The notes beneath the pieces were generated by a model. It saw only the letters and a list, made by a program, of their open reading frames with translations, ran no database searches and was not told the origin of the DNA. Below, one piece after another: positions 25,428 through 34,425 of a stretch of DNA of 64,000 nucleotides. Position 1 is the stretch's first letter. The number at the start of each line of letters is the position of its first letter. Origin of the DNA: JAYFQE01 sp034927345 (lineage in GTDB: Bacteria; Bacillota; Clostridia; Saccharofermentanales; UBA5734); contig JAYFQE010000023.1 in NCBI GenBank assembly GCA_034927345.1, positions 62,001 to 126,000 on the forward strand, given 5' to 3'. The position numbers and the translations under genes were made by a program.

Positions 25428-26057
25428 TTACTTGGACTTGACGGACGTATAGATTTCTACGACGCCGCCTTTAGGTCCTGGAACAGCGCCCTTGACGACC
25501 AGGATATTGCGTTCGCCATCTACCATGACCACATCAAGGTTCTGTACAGTTACATTTTCAGCGCCCATGTGTCCAGGCAGCTTTTTGCCTTTGAAAACAC
25601 GGCCGGGATCTGTGTTCGGACCCATGGAACCGACACGGCGATGATACATGGAACCATGCGATTCCGGGCCGCCGCGCTGGCCATAACGTTTGATTGTGCC
25701 GGCATAGCCTTTACCTTTGGACACGCCGCTGATATCGACGTGATCGCCGGTTGTGAACATATCGGCTACGGTAATGACCTGTCCCAAAGCATAATCGGCA
25801 TCGGTTTTGAATTCGCGCATCAACTTTTTGGGTTCGACGCCGGCCTTGTCATACTGGCCTTTGTCCGGTTTGCCGACTTTGACCGCCTTGACGGCGCCGT
25901 ATCCGACTTTGACCGCTTTGTAGCCATCGGTTTCGGGTTTCTTGTTCTGAATCACAACAACCGGACCGCAATCGATGACTGTCGCCGGTATGGCCAGACC
26001 GTTCTCATCAAACAGCTGAGTCATACCTGCTTTTTTCCCAAGCATGAATTTCTCCAT
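25428..26057 (-). CDS. rplC: 50S ribosomal protein L3
   Basis: A 209-residue protein that helps organise the peptidyl transferase centre. Start ATG 26057 (MEKFMLGKKAGMTQLF) has GGGAGG about 11 bases upstream; ATG 26045 is an alternative and the longer frame to 26105 is not needed. The conserved loop GQRGGPESHGSMYHRRVGSMG is present, then GKKLPGHMGAENVTVQNLDVV. Confidence 0.97.
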   Translation of the reverse strand: MEKFMLGKKAGMTQLFDENGLAIPATVIDCGPVVVIQNKKPETDGYKAVKVGYGAVKAVKVGKPDKGQYDKAGVEPKKLMREFKTDADYALGQVITVADMFTTGDHVDISGVSKGKGYAGTIKRYGQRGGPESHGSMYHRRVGSMGPNTDPGRVFKGKKLPGHMGAENVTVQNLDVVMVDGERNILVVKGAVPGPKGGVVEIYTSVKSK

Positions 26058-26147
26058 TTTCCTTTTTACCTCCCTGGTTATTGGTTCACCGCGAACGGCG
26101 AACATGACCGCAGCGGCCTTGCTTGTGGCCGCTGCTGGATCAAAGCT

Positions 26148-26459
26148 TTACAGCTTGATTTCGATATTGACGCCGGCAGGCATTTCGAGCTTCATCAAGG
26201 CTTCAACGGTTTTCGTGTTGGGAGCCAAAACATCGATCAGCCTTTTGTGAGTCCGGATCTCAAATTGCTCACGAGAATCCTTATATTTATGGGGAGAGCG
26301 CAGAATCGTTACGATCTCTTTCTCGGTCGGAAGCGGAATAGGGCCGGAAATGCTTGCTCCGGTGCGTTTTGCAGTCTCCACAATTCTTTCGGCGCTTTCG
26401 TCGAGAATGTTGTGGTCAAAAGCCTTCAGTCTGATTCTGATTCTTTGATTTGATGCCAT
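26148..26459 (-). CDS. rpsJ: 30S ribosomal protein S10
   Basis: A 103-residue protein of the 30S head that also binds NusB in antitermination. It has RIRIRLKAFDHNILDESAERIVETAKRTGA and the PLPTEKEIVTILRSPHKYKDSREQFEIRTHKRLIDV block. It is the first gene of the ribosomal superoperon and follows a leader of nearly 290 bases. Confidence 0.98.
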   Translation of the reverse strand: MASNQRIRIRLKAFDHNILDESAERIVETAKRTGASISGPIPLPTEKEIVTILRSPHKYKDSREQFEIRTHKRLIDVLAPNTKTVEALMKLEMPAGVNIEIKL

Positions 26460-26804
26460 AGGTCAAACCTCCTCATTTCTGCTTGGCCAGGTTCAACTGT
26501 GCCGGGCGTTTCTTCTCTTCCCATCATAAAACCCAGTCGACCTTCTCTTCACGAGATTCTCGCCGCTGGGCACATGCCGGAAGGCATACGCTGCGCCATC
26601 AGATTTACCTGCCGTCCGATTTCATGGAACCGGACTGCTCTGTCGAAGTTACCCGCTTCTGCGGCCGCAGCGGCCGCCGGCGGCAATCTCCGGCTTCATC
26701 GCTTACGCGTTCGCACCGTAAAACATATGCAAAGTCGCGCATCAAGTATTTTATAGCAGAATACCGACAAATGCAAGAGAAATTTTTCCGATTTGCAGAT
26801 AAAT
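26460..26804 (-). other. S10 operon leader, no protein gene
   Basis: This 345-base gap between rpsJ and hslO holds no convincing gene. From the candidate promoter at 26748-26776 the transcript would have a long GC-rich leader with several self-complementary stretches, notably the palindrome GCGGCCGCAGCGGCCGC at about 26660-26676 and CCGGCGGC with flanking repeats. Such a leader could be regulatory, but I cannot match it to a known r-protein site. Confidence 0.45.
26748..26776 (-). promoter_or_regulatory. Candidate promoter of the ribosomal superoperon
   Basis: On the minus strand TTGCAT (26771-26776) is followed after 17 bases by TAAAAT (26748-26753), inside the A/T-rich stretch TATAAAAT. 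It is the only good promoter match in the gap before rpsJ. Start of transcription not determined. Confidence 0.6.
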
Positions 26805-27734
26805 TCAGGCAGGTTCCAGCTGCTGCAATAAAGCTTTGATTTCCTGTTGTTTAAACGAATAAGCGCTGCCGCAAAAATGGCAAACCAGATTGATACCTTG
26901 AGGATCTTCCGCCAATTGCGACAATTCTGTGCGGCCCAGAGCGATCAGATTGCGCTCCATCCGTTCGCGGCTGCAGGGGCAGGCATATGAGCAGGGCGTG
27001 ACCGTGTGGTAACGAATATCCGGATCGCCCAGCAAAAGATCGAGTATTTGGTGTGGATTGAATCCTTCTTCCAGCAAATAACTAATCTCCGGAAACCCGC
27101 CGATCCGTTTTTCCAGGTAATCGGCTACCGACGAGTCGGCGTCAGGCATCATCTGAACCATCAAGCCGCCGGCCTGGGTTATGCCCTGTTGATCCATTTT
27201 AACACCCAGACTGATGATCGTCGGAATTTGTTCGGATATCGCCAGATAGGCCGTCAGGTCTTCGGCAATTTCACCGGAGACCAGTTCAATCCGGCCGGTA
27301 TACGCTTCTTTAAGCTGCAAATCGCGAATGATGGTCAGTGTGCCTTTACCCAGGGCAGCCCCGACATCCAGTTTCCCTGGTTTTTGATAAACAGTTTCCA
27401 CGATCGGCTGCATAACCGTGCCGCGGACAGTGGCATTTTGTTCGCCAATGACGGTCAGCCCCTGCAGCGGTCCCTGGCAGCGAATCACAGCGGTAATGGT
27501 ATCGCCGGGCAGGTCCAGATCCTGGGTCAACATCAGAATACCGCTCATCAGCCGCCCCATGGCCGCGGCCGCCAGCGGCGACAAGCCATGGATACGCACG
27601 GCCTCCCGGCAAGTCAGGACGGTGCGGCAGGCGAAAATGCGGACGGCGCCCTGCAGCGCCGTGCCCCGGACGATATAATCGCCGCCGGGATCTTTCGTTG
27701 GTTCTATTCTTTCAGATTCCTTGCCCATAAGCAA
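26805..27734 (-). CDS. hslO: Hsp33 redox-regulated chaperone
   Basis: A holdase chaperone of 307-309 residues that is activated by oxidation. The redox zinc switch is at the C-terminus: CPC (in CSYACPCSRERM) and CHFC (in VCHFCGSAYSF). The body has the family GLSPLAAAAMGRLMSG and LLEEGFNPHQILDLLLG. The start is unclear between TTG 27734, which has AGGGG 6-7 bases upstream, and ATG 27728. It lies 12 bases after a methyltransferase gene on the same strand. Confidence 0.96.
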   Translation of the reverse strand: MLMGKESERIEPTKDPGGDYIVRGTALQGAVRIFACRTVLTCREAVRIHGLSPLAAAAMGRLMSGILMLTQDLDLPGDTITAVIRCQGPLQGLTVIGEQNATVRGTVMQPIVETVYQKPGKLDVGAALGKGTLTIIRDLQLKEAYTGRIELVSGEIAEDLTAYLAISEQIPTIISLGVKMDQQGITQAGGLMVQMMPDADSSVADYLEKRIGGFPEISYLLEEGFNPHQILDLLLGDPDIRYHTVTPCSYACPCSRERMERNLIALGRTELSQLAEDPQGINLVCHFCGSAYSFKQQEIKALLQQLEPA

Positions 27735-27745
27735 TCTGTTTCCCC

Positions 27746-28582
27746 TTATCCTTCATGTTTCTCTTCATGAGCATTAACCGGCCCGATCGGTAAAGGGCGG
27801 CGCAGGACATAAAACGTCCGTTCATTGGTTTTACCGGGCGAGGTCATTCTCATATCGCCCAGATGAGCCGCCACTTCAAGTCCGGCTTCGGCAGCCCAGG
27901 TCCGGATCTGACGGCTGTCATAATACTTTTCCACGATCACTTCGTCATATCGGCGATAACTGCCATCCGTCTGAATCAGAAACAGAACCAATTCTGAGCG
28001 GCTGATCATTTCTTTGGGCTGATAACGATTTTTCCAGAATAATGTATAATCCGGCTGGTCATCATAAAAAAGGCCGGAGCCAAGCGAACTGGCCAAATGA
28101 CGGTCGGTTGCCAAATCGAAAATCAACAAGCCGCCGGGATTGAGGTAATTGCGGCAAAGGCGAAAAAGCCGCCGGACCTGGCTGGTTCGAGTCAGATGAT
28201 TGATCGTGTCCAGTAGGCAGACCATCAAGTCGACCGTGCCGTATAATTGAAATTTACTGATATCCTGCTGCAGGAAAAGACAATCCGCTCCGCCGGCCGC
28301 GCTTCTGTCATGCCGGCTCAGTTTTTCTTTGGCTTCGCTGAGCATTGCCGGTGATGAATCCAGTCCGATCGGGTCATAACCCCGATCCAGCATTTCCAGA
28401 CAGAAGCTGCCTGTTCCGCAGCCCAGATCTAAAAGCAGCGGGCGGCCTTTATAACCGTCGCCGGAACCGGCGCGGCGGCTGTATTTTCTTTCCAGCTGTT
28501 GAATATAATCAGCCCAGGCCGGTGTGTCGATCGATTGAATCCGGTCATATACACCGGCTAAAGACTGATACATTTCCGGCAT
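27746..28582 (-). CDS. Class I SAM-dependent methyltransferase
   Basis: A 278-residue methyltransferase. The SAM-binding motif I is LLLDLGCGTGSFCLEML (about 49-65), then PIGLDSSPAMLSEAKEKL and MVCLLDTINHLTRTSQV. This resembles unassigned Clostridia methyltransferases often found next to Hsp33 or rRNA-modifying genes. The substrate is not apparent; the C-terminal half (KMISRSELVLFLIQTDGSYRRYDEV-type beta-sheet) is not informative. GGAGGG is 8 bases before the ATG. Lies 17 bases after the S41 protease gene. Confidence 0.85.
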   Translation of the reverse strand: MPEMYQSLAGVYDRIQSIDTPAWADYIQQLERKYSRRAGSGDGYKGRPLLLDLGCGTGSFCLEMLDRGYDPIGLDSSPAMLSEAKEKLSRHDRSAAGGADCLFLQQDISKFQLYGTVDLMVCLLDTINHLTRTSQVRRLFRLCRNYLNPGGLLIFDLATDRHLASSLGSGLFYDDQPDYTLFWKNRYQPKEMISRSELVLFLIQTDGSYRRYDEVIVEKYYDSRQIRTWAAEAGLEVAAHLGDMRMTSPGKTNERTFYVLRRPLPIGPVNAHEEKHEG

Positions 28583-28599
28583 GAATCATTCCCTCCGGC

Positions 28600-29976
28600 T
28601 CATTGCTCCAGGCTCTTCAGATAATCGACCGCCGCCGAAAGCTGAGTATCTTGTTCCAGCGTAAGGCGGTTCAGAGATATGCCTTGAGCCTCCTCCGGCA
28701 GCGACACCGCCAGCTGCGGCGCCAGTCCGGTGCCTTCGATACAGTCGCCGCCCGGCAGATAGTACTGGAAATTGGTCAGATTGATCGCCGAACCATCATC
28801 AAGCGGCAGCGTTATTGTGCCGGAGCCTTTGCCAAAAGACTGTTCGCCGATCAGATACGCCTTGCCATGATCGCGCAGACAACCGGAAAACAGTTCGGAA
28901 GCACTGGCCGACATGCCGTTGATCAGGATCGCATACCGCATAGTTTCGGGAACACCCATACTGGCTTTTGACTCCCAGACTTCTTTAAACGGTTTTCCGT
29001 CGCTGCGGCCTTCCAGGCTGGCGATAACGCCTTCCGGCAGCAGATAATCCAACATGGATATAACTTCATTAGCCATGCCGCCGGTGTCATTGCGCAAATC
29101 GAAAACGATGTTTTCCGCGCCCTGGCTTTTTAAATCTTCCATGGCAGCCATAAAATTCTTCGAGACATTCTCCGAAAACTCACGGATCTGAACATAGCCG
29201 ATTTTATCGGTCAACATCTTATGACTGACACTGGCCGTCGTGATTTTCTTCCGGGTGGCTTTAATGTCGATATTGCCGGACAATGACGGGCGATAAAGGA
29301 CGAGGTCGACTGTTGAGCCTTCTTCGCCGCGCACCAAGGCCGCGACCGAACTGATGTCCTTCATGGCCGTTACATCGGTTCCGTCAACCGATACAAACAG
29401 ATCGCCGATCTGCAGGCCGGCTTCTTCCGCCGGGCTGCCGGCAATGACTTCAGTAATTTCAACCAATCCTTCTTGATTTAAGGCGACAAAAGCTCCGATA
29501 CCGGTATAATTGCCGCTCATCGATTCTTCGATCTGCTGGTTTTCTTCCGCCGTCAGATACATGGTATAACGATTGCCCAGTTCATCAACCAAACCCCGGG
29601 TCATCGCTTCGATCATTTCGGAATCGGTCAGGTCTTTATAAAATTGCTGATCGACCGCCTGATAAACCGTCTGCAGCTTGTTCAAGGCTTTTTGGGTATC
29701 CGCGTCATTGACAAAGCTGAGGCTGAGACGCCCGTCGGAGATGGATTTAACCGCTCCGGCATCAGCTGCTTTTAAAACAGCCAGACCGATGCCAATGGTC
29801 AGCGTGCCGGTTAAAAGCATGGTTACCAGAACGGTCAGGATATATTTCCATAACGGACCTTTCCGGGCAGGAGCAGGAGCAGCGGGCTGTGCCGGCTGTT
29901 GTCCGGCAGATTCGGCCGATAAGCCGGCTGCGGTAAAATCATCTTGTTCATTCGGGATGTTTGGCTGATCATTCAT
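28600..29976 (-). CDS. S41-family carboxy-terminal processing protease
   Basis: A 458-residue membrane-anchored serine protease. Residues 1-43 are a Pro/Ala-rich cytosolic tail, 44-68 one membrane segment (KYILTVLVTMLLTGTLTIGIGL), and then an exported part. The PDZ domain is about 150-235 (GIGAFVALNQEGLVEITEVIAGSPAEEAGL). The catalytic Ser is in NGMSASASELFSG and the Lys in GEQSFGKGSG. Homologues cleave periplasmic or cell-wall proteins such as peptidoglycan hydrolases. It lies 21 bases after an M23 peptidase gene that is likely to be co-transcribed. Confidence 0.93.
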   Translation of the reverse strand: MNDQPNIPNEQDDFTAAGLSAESAGQQPAQPAAPAPARKGPLWKYILTVLVTMLLTGTLTIGIGLAVLKAADAGAVKSISDGRLSLSFVNDADTQKALNKLQTVYQAVDQQFYKDLTDSEMIEAMTRGLVDELGNRYTMYLTAEENQQIEESMSGNYTGIGAFVALNQEGLVEITEVIAGSPAEEAGLQIGDLFVSVDGTDVTAMKDISSVAALVRGEEGSTVDLVLYRPSLSGNIDIKATRKKITTASVSHKMLTDKIGYVQIREFSENVSKNFMAAMEDLKSQGAENIVFDLRNDTGGMANEVISMLDYLLPEGVIASLEGRSDGKPFKEVWESKASMGVPETMRYAILINGMSASASELFSGCLRDHGKAYLIGEQSFGKGSGTITLPLDDGSAINLTNFQYYLPGGDCIEGTGLAPQLAVSLPEEAQGISLNRLTLEQDTQLSAAVDYLKSLEQ

Positions 29977-29997
29977 ATGACAAGCTCACTTTCATCA

Positions 29998-31332
29998 TCA
30001 AGAAATATAGGGTACCGGGTTGACGGTCGATCCGTCGATCATCACTTCAAAATGCAGATGGGGCCCGGTGGAAGCGCCGGTACTGCCGCAGGTCGCGATC
30101 TTATCGCCGGCGCTGACAGTCTGGCCGGCCTTGACCAGCGTATTTTTCAAATGGCCGTACAAGGTGGAGATCCCGTCGTCATGGCTGATCACGATATAGT
30201 TGCCATAGCCGCCGCCGCCGGTATTCTGTCCTTCATAACTGTTGCGGACCAGCAGAACAACCCCATCGGCGGCCGCCAGAATCGGATGGCCATAATCGCC
30301 GCCCAGATCGACGCCCGAATGGAAGCGGTTAACATGATAAATCGGATGATACCGCATACCGTAAGACGAATAGACCGTACGATCGCCGGGATATGGCCAA
30401 ACCCAGCCTTTCCCGTTCGGCGCCGAGTTCCCGGCAGACGGAGCCGGAGTGACGCGGGCCGCCTGGGCAGCTGCGGTCGCTTTAGCAGCCGCTGTAGCCT
30501 GCGCGGATTTCGTGGCTTTAGCCGCGGCTGTCGCGGCAGCTTGTTCATTGACCAGCTTTTTTTGCAGATCGGCCACTTCCGCGGCTATTTTCGCCGATTC
30601 GTCATTCAACGCGTCTTCCTGTTGTTCTTGGGATGAAAGCTGCAGCTGTGTCTGGTTTAAATCCGACTGTTTGGCATCGGCATTTGCTTTCAAGGTAGCA
30701 ATATCGGCCTCCAGCTGGGTGACAACCGCCGACATGTCGGCCGAATGCTGCTGAGCCTGGTCGCGTTTTAAAGCGGCGTTGTCTTTGGACACTTCCAAAT
30801 CATCAATCATCTGTTGATCGGAATCGGCGATAATCGTCATAAACTGCATCGTCGTAAAGAAGCCCTGCAGGCTTTCCGACTCCAGAAACACTTGCAGAAC
30901 CGATTTTTTCTGATGTGCGAACATCGTCTGCATTCGCTCCACATATTGATTTTGTTTGTCCTGCAAATCCTGTTCCGATTGAATATATTCGGTATAAGCC
31001 TTTTCCATATCGGCTACGGCGGCCTGCAGCTGTTCTGTCTTCTCCTGGTACAGCTTTTTTTGTTCATCGCTGCGGTCATTCAGCCAGGCCAGTTCGCCGG
31101 TCAGTTTATCAACCTGTGAAGACAGCTGATTTGTTTCACCGGCCAATTTTGCCTGCTGTTCTTCCAATTGGGCTTGTTTATCTTTCGCGTCGGCCAACGC
31201 CTCGCTGGTCGACGCGGCCTGTACGCGTCCCGGAACCAGACTCCAGGATATAGTCAGGCCGATTATCAGCGCCATGGCCGTTATTCGGAACCAATTATGT
31301 TTTTTCATACTCATCACAGCATGCATCGGCAT
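29998..31332 (-). CDS. M23-family peptidoglycan hydrolase with coiled coil
   Basis: A 444-residue exported peptidase. Residues 1-39 form a signal peptide ending VQAAS. A long coiled coil covers about 42-280, followed by an Ala/Lys-rich linker. The C-terminal LytM/M23 domain (about 315-444) has the zinc ligands in RFHSGVDLGGDYGHPI and GPHLHFEVM. ATG 31332 has AGGAGG 5 bases upstream. Coiled-coil M23 proteins of this layout are activated by FtsEX in other bacteria. Here ftsX and ftsE lie directly upstream on the same strand, so this is the likely FtsEX-controlled hydrolase. Confidence 0.92.
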   Translation of the reverse strand: MPMHAVMSMKKHNWFRITAMALIIGLTISWSLVPGRVQAASTSEALADAKDKQAQLEEQQAKLAGETNQLSSQVDKLTGELAWLNDRSDEQKKLYQEKTEQLQAAVADMEKAYTEYIQSEQDLQDKQNQYVERMQTMFAHQKKSVLQVFLESESLQGFFTTMQFMTIIADSDQQMIDDLEVSKDNAALKRDQAQQHSADMSAVVTQLEADIATLKANADAKQSDLNQTQLQLSSQEQQEDALNDESAKIAAEVADLQKKLVNEQAAATAAAKATKSAQATAAAKATAAAQAARVTPAPSAGNSAPNGKGWVWPYPGDRTVYSSYGMRYHPIYHVNRFHSGVDLGGDYGHPILAAADGVVLLVRNSYEGQNTGGGGYGNYIVISHDDGISTLYGHLKNTLVKAGQTVSAGDKIATCGSTGASTGPHLHFEVMIDGSTVNPVPYIS

Positions 31333-31344
31333 ATAGACCTCCTG

Positions 31345-32235
31345 TCAAACCTGTATGTGCCGGCGAACAGCAATCGCGCTGCCTAAAGAGCCGACTCCGA
31401 CGCCGATCAGGATGTTGATCAGCAGTATTTTCCTGGCTACAGCCGACGGCGTCACCATGGCCAGAAAATCAGTGGGTTTGATTCCGACCATTAAGACATC
31501 ATAAATCCGGTTGTAAGCCAGCCAGATGATCAGCCAGGCCAGAAAAGCGCCGACCAGCCCGACCAGCGCGCCCTCGATAATGTAGGGAATCCGGATATAC
31601 CAATTCGTCGCGCCGACATACTTCATGATGCTGATTTCCTCGCCGCGGGCAAAAACGGCGACCCGAACCATATTGGATATGATCAGGAAGGATATCAGGC
31701 AGAGAATAATGAAAGCCGTCAAGGTTGCATAGTTAACCCAGACAATCGCCTGGCTGAGGAACTGCATAACCGACAATTCCAGCGAAACTTTGCGAACGCC
31801 GGGAATGCCGCTGATTTGAGCCTGAAAAGCTTCGCCGTGAGAGGGGTCCTTTAATCGGATGGTAAACGTATAAGGGATATTGGTAACCGGAAAATCATTG
31901 AAAAGATCATCCTGACCCATGTTTTCTTTGAACTGGTCAAAATTGTCCTGGGGCGTATGCATTGTATAATCCAGAACATCATCGTTATTGGCCAAGGCCG
32001 TATCCACTTCGGCCAAAGCCGCTTCAACAACGCCCAATTCCATGGTTATCTCAACCGGAGGCTGTTGACCGGCCTGGGCCATGATCTGCCGCGCATTAAA
32101 GGAAAAAACAGTAAAAGCGCCCATTAAAACCAGCATCAGGGCGATGGTTGTAATGGAAGCCAAGGTAACTAAAGGATGGCGGACAATATTGCGTAAGCCT
32201 TCTTCCAGAGTATGGTGGACAAGCGTCAATCTCAT
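31345..32235 (-). CDS. ftsX: Cell division ABC permease FtsX
   Basis: A 296-residue membrane protein with four hydrophobic segments. TM1 is near 25-47 (LASITTIALMLVLMGAFTVFS), followed by a large extracellular loop of about 130 residues, then TM2 and TM3 near 170-230 and TM4 near 270. This matches FtsX, whose loop activates cell-wall hydrolases. The start ATGA overlaps the ftsE stop. GGAGG lies 7-8 bases upstream. Confidence 0.95.
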   Translation of the reverse strand: MRLTLVHHTLEEGLRNIVRHPLVTLASITTIALMLVLMGAFTVFSFNARQIMAQAGQQPPVEITMELGVVEAALAEVDTALANNDDVLDYTMHTPQDNFDQFKENMGQDDLFNDFPVTNIPYTFTIRLKDPSHGEAFQAQISGIPGVRKVSLELSVMQFLSQAIVWVNYATLTAFIILCLISFLIISNMVRVAVFARGEEISIMKYVGATNWYIRIPYIIEGALVGLVGAFLAWLIIWLAYNRIYDVLMVGIKPTDFLAMVTPSAVARKILLINILIGVGVGSLGSAIAVRRHIQV

Positions 32236-33059
32236 GTATGAACCTCCGCCTCCACGTTTTTCTCTGCTGCCGGCTCCGGTTGACTTTTAATATCGGTCTT
32301 GTCCGCCGTTTCAGATCGGTTGACCGGAAGCGGCCGCTCGGCCGCTTCCGCTTCATTTTCCGCAGGGTCCGGCGTACACGCCTGTGAATACAATCCGATG
32401 GTGTCATCGCGAATCATACAACCGCCGTCAATTTCGATAACCCGTTTTTTCATGCGATCGACGAGGTCATGATCATGCGTGCAGATCACAACCGTCGTCC
32501 CCGTACGGTTGATTTCTTCCAGAAGAGCCATCAAGGCTTCGCTGTTTGTCGGATCCAGGTTGCCGGTCGGTTCGTCGGCTAAAATCAGCATCGGATTATT
32601 GACCATTGCCCGGGCGATAGCCACGCGTTGCTGTTCTCCGCCGGATAATTCGCCCGGTTTGGCATCGGCCTTATCGCGCAGGCCAACAATACTCAAGACA
32701 ATCGGCACCCGCCGCCGGATCGAGCTGCGTGTGGCGCCGACTATTTCCATAGCAAAGGCTACGTTTTCAAAAACTGTTTTGGTATAAATCAAGCGGAAAT
32801 CCTGGAAAACCATGCCGATATTGCGGCGCAAATAAGGAACCAGGCTCCGCCGGATCTGAGCGATATCAAATTGGTCAATCAATACCTGACCTGACGAAGG
32901 CCGTTCTTCGCAGGTCAGCAGTTTTATTAAAGTCGATTTGCCGGCGCCGCTGCGCCCGATGACAAAAACGAATTCTCCGTCACCGATTGTAAAGCTGACA
33001 TCCTTGAGGGCTAGAGTCCCTGTTTGGTAAGTCATCGATACATTGCAAAATTCAATCAA
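32232..33059 (-). CDS. ftsE: Cell division ATP-binding protein FtsE
   Basis: A 275-residue ABC ATPase. Walker A GRSGAGKST is at 35-43, the Q-loop VFQDFRL at 84-90, LSGGEQQR at 138-145 and LADEPTGNLD at 160-169. Usual FtsE is about 228 residues; this one carries an extra acidic Glu/Ala-rich tail of about 50 residues (226-275). The start is TTG 33059 with AGGAGG 7 bases before it. It is the first of four genes in order ftsE, ftsX, M23 hydrolase, S41 protease. FtsE drives FtsX to activate the cell-wall hydrolase. Confidence 0.95.
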   Translation of the reverse strand: MIEFCNVSMTYQTGTLALKDVSFTIGDGEFVFVIGRSGAGKSTLIKLLTCEERPSSGQVLIDQFDIAQIRRSLVPYLRRNIGMVFQDFRLIYTKTVFENVAFAMEIVGATRSSIRRRVPIVLSIVGLRDKADAKPGELSGGEQQRVAIARAMVNNPMLILADEPTGNLDPTNSEALMALLEEINRTGTTVVICTHDHDLVDRMKKRVIEIDGGCMIRDDTIGLYSQACTPDPAENEAEAAERPLPVNRSETADKTDIKSQPEPAAEKNVEAEVHT

Positions 33060-33090
33060 TTACAGACCTCCTCTGGATCAGCGGTGTTCG

Positions 33091-34203
33091 TCAATTATGC
33101 CACCATTTGCCAGTGGATGTCGTCTTCAAAGAACCCTTATCCTGCTTTTCCAAATATTTACGGACCATTGACGCCAGTTTAAATAAAACAGCGTCATCAA
33201 AACTCCGCAGATCCAAACCGGTTATCTTCTGGACTTTATCCAACCGATAAACCAGGGTATTCCGGTGAACAAACAACTGACGGGATGTCTCGCTGCCGTT
33301 CAGATTGTTCTCGAAAAACTTCTGGATCGTCAGAAGCGTTTCACTATCCAAAGCCTCATAAGCGCCCTTAGGAAAAACTTCATCCAGGAACATGTGACAC
33401 AGTGTCGGCGGCAGCTGGTAAATCAAGCGGCCAAGGCCGAGCTGATCATAACGCATAACGTAAGTATCATTTTCAAAGATGGCGCCGACAGTCAAGGCCA
33501 GCGACGCTTCACGGTACGATTTAGCGGTGTCTTTCAGCGTTTCGGCCGGCATGCCGATGCCGATATGGACTTTAGCCATCGATTCGGCGTTTAAATTATC
33601 GAGGATCAGATGCGCCATGATGTCGATCTGAGTCGTGTCATCTTTAGGAAACTCCGTCAGCAAGACAATCGTTTCCTCATCCATGGGCAGAACATAATTA
33701 TTGCGGCGATCCGGGAAAAGGCTTTGCAGGATTTCGAGACAATCAACTTCTTCGGCCTGCTCAAATCGCACCAGATAAGCCAGTCGCGGCAGCGTATATG
33801 GGATTTTGAACTCCCGCGCTTTCAGCGGAATATCACCCGGCAGCTCGTTTTCCAGCAAGACATTCTTGAGGAAGGCTTCGCGTTCAGCATCGGAATTGCG
33901 TTCCTTTAAAGCGGCGATAATCCAGTGATTGATTAATTCAAGATAATTCCGGGATACGCTGTCCGTTCCTTCAATGAAACAAATATAATTGACTTTGTCG
34001 CTGACCGGCAATTTCATATAAGTACGGCCGTAGGTGATTGCTATATGTTCTTCCGACAACATAACCGCTCGGGCAGACGAATCCTCATTGCCTTCCAGCT
34101 TTTCATCCGTACAGGCTACAATAATACCATCAGCATCAAGAACACCGGCCACTCTGTCAAGGAAACGGGCCACCTCTCTGATGCACTTCTTCAATTCTTC
34201 CAT
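33091..34203 (-). CDS. CdaR/PucR-type transcriptional regulator
   Basis: A 370-residue regulator of the CdaR/PucR group. Start ATG 34203 has AGGAAGG 9 bases upstream. The N-terminal two-thirds contain a putative sugar-diacid-type sensor. The C-terminus has a helix-turn-helix (about 318-355), with SRQLFVHRNTLVYRLDKVQKITGLDLRSFDDAVLFK, the PucR/CdaR signature. A candidate promoter lies upstream. It is transcribed from the same strand as, and downstream of, a UgpC-like ATPase, a pairing often seen in Clostridia, but the ligand and targets are unknown. Confidence 0.85.
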   Translation of the reverse strand: MEELKKCIREVARFLDRVAGVLDADGIIVACTDEKLEGNEDSSARAVMLSEEHIAITYGRTYMKLPVSDKVNYICFIEGTDSVSRNYLELINHWIIAALKERNSDAEREAFLKNVLLENELPGDIPLKAREFKIPYTLPRLAYLVRFEQAEEVDCLEILQSLFPDRRNNYVLPMDEETIVLLTEFPKDDTTQIDIMAHLILDNLNAESMAKVHIGIGMPAETLKDTAKSYREASLALTVGAIFENDTYVMRYDQLGLGRLIYQLPPTLCHMFLDEVFPKGAYEALDSETLLTIQKFFENNLNGSETSRQLFVHRNTLVYRLDKVQKITGLDLRSFDDAVLFKLASMVRKYLEKQDKGSLKTTSTGKWWHN

Positions 34204-34272
34204 AAATGAACACCTTCCTATCAGCATTGATCGGATATTCACGGCATGATACTCTGATTCCTATCTCATCCT

Positions 34273-34301
34273 ATCTTATAGTTTTCCCTTTGATGTTGCA
34301 A
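34273..34301 (-). promoter_or_regulatory. Candidate promoter of the CdaR-like gene
   Basis: On the minus strand TTGCAA (34296-34301) is followed after 17 bases by TAAGAT (34273-34278), about 70 bases before the start codon. Confidence 0.5.
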
Positions 34302-34354
34302 GGCTGTGATAGAAGTTTCACATTTTCTTCAAAGTTCGCATCGGTTTTGCCCTA

Positions 34355-34401
34355 TAAAAAGGACGCCCGCTTGTGTTTTATGCCCACAAGCGGAGCGTCC
34401 T
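34355..34401 (-). terminator. Rho-independent terminator after the UgpC-like gene
   Basis: On the minus strand AGGACGC-CCGCTTGTG pairs with CACAAGCGG-GCGTCCT with one bulged base and a loop of about 9 bases. A run of T residues (34355-34360) follows. It ends the UgpC transcript before the CdaR-like promoter. Confidence 0.9.
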
Positions 34402-34425
34402 CATGTAAACCGCCGATAAAATAAA

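Noticed and set aside
25275..26453. A 392-codon open frame on the plus strand, antisense to rplC-rplD-rpsJ
   Set aside because: The opposite strand is fully explained by conserved ribosomal proteins. The plus-strand product has no recognisable family and no suitable ribosome binding site; long antisense frames are common opposite GC-biased genes.
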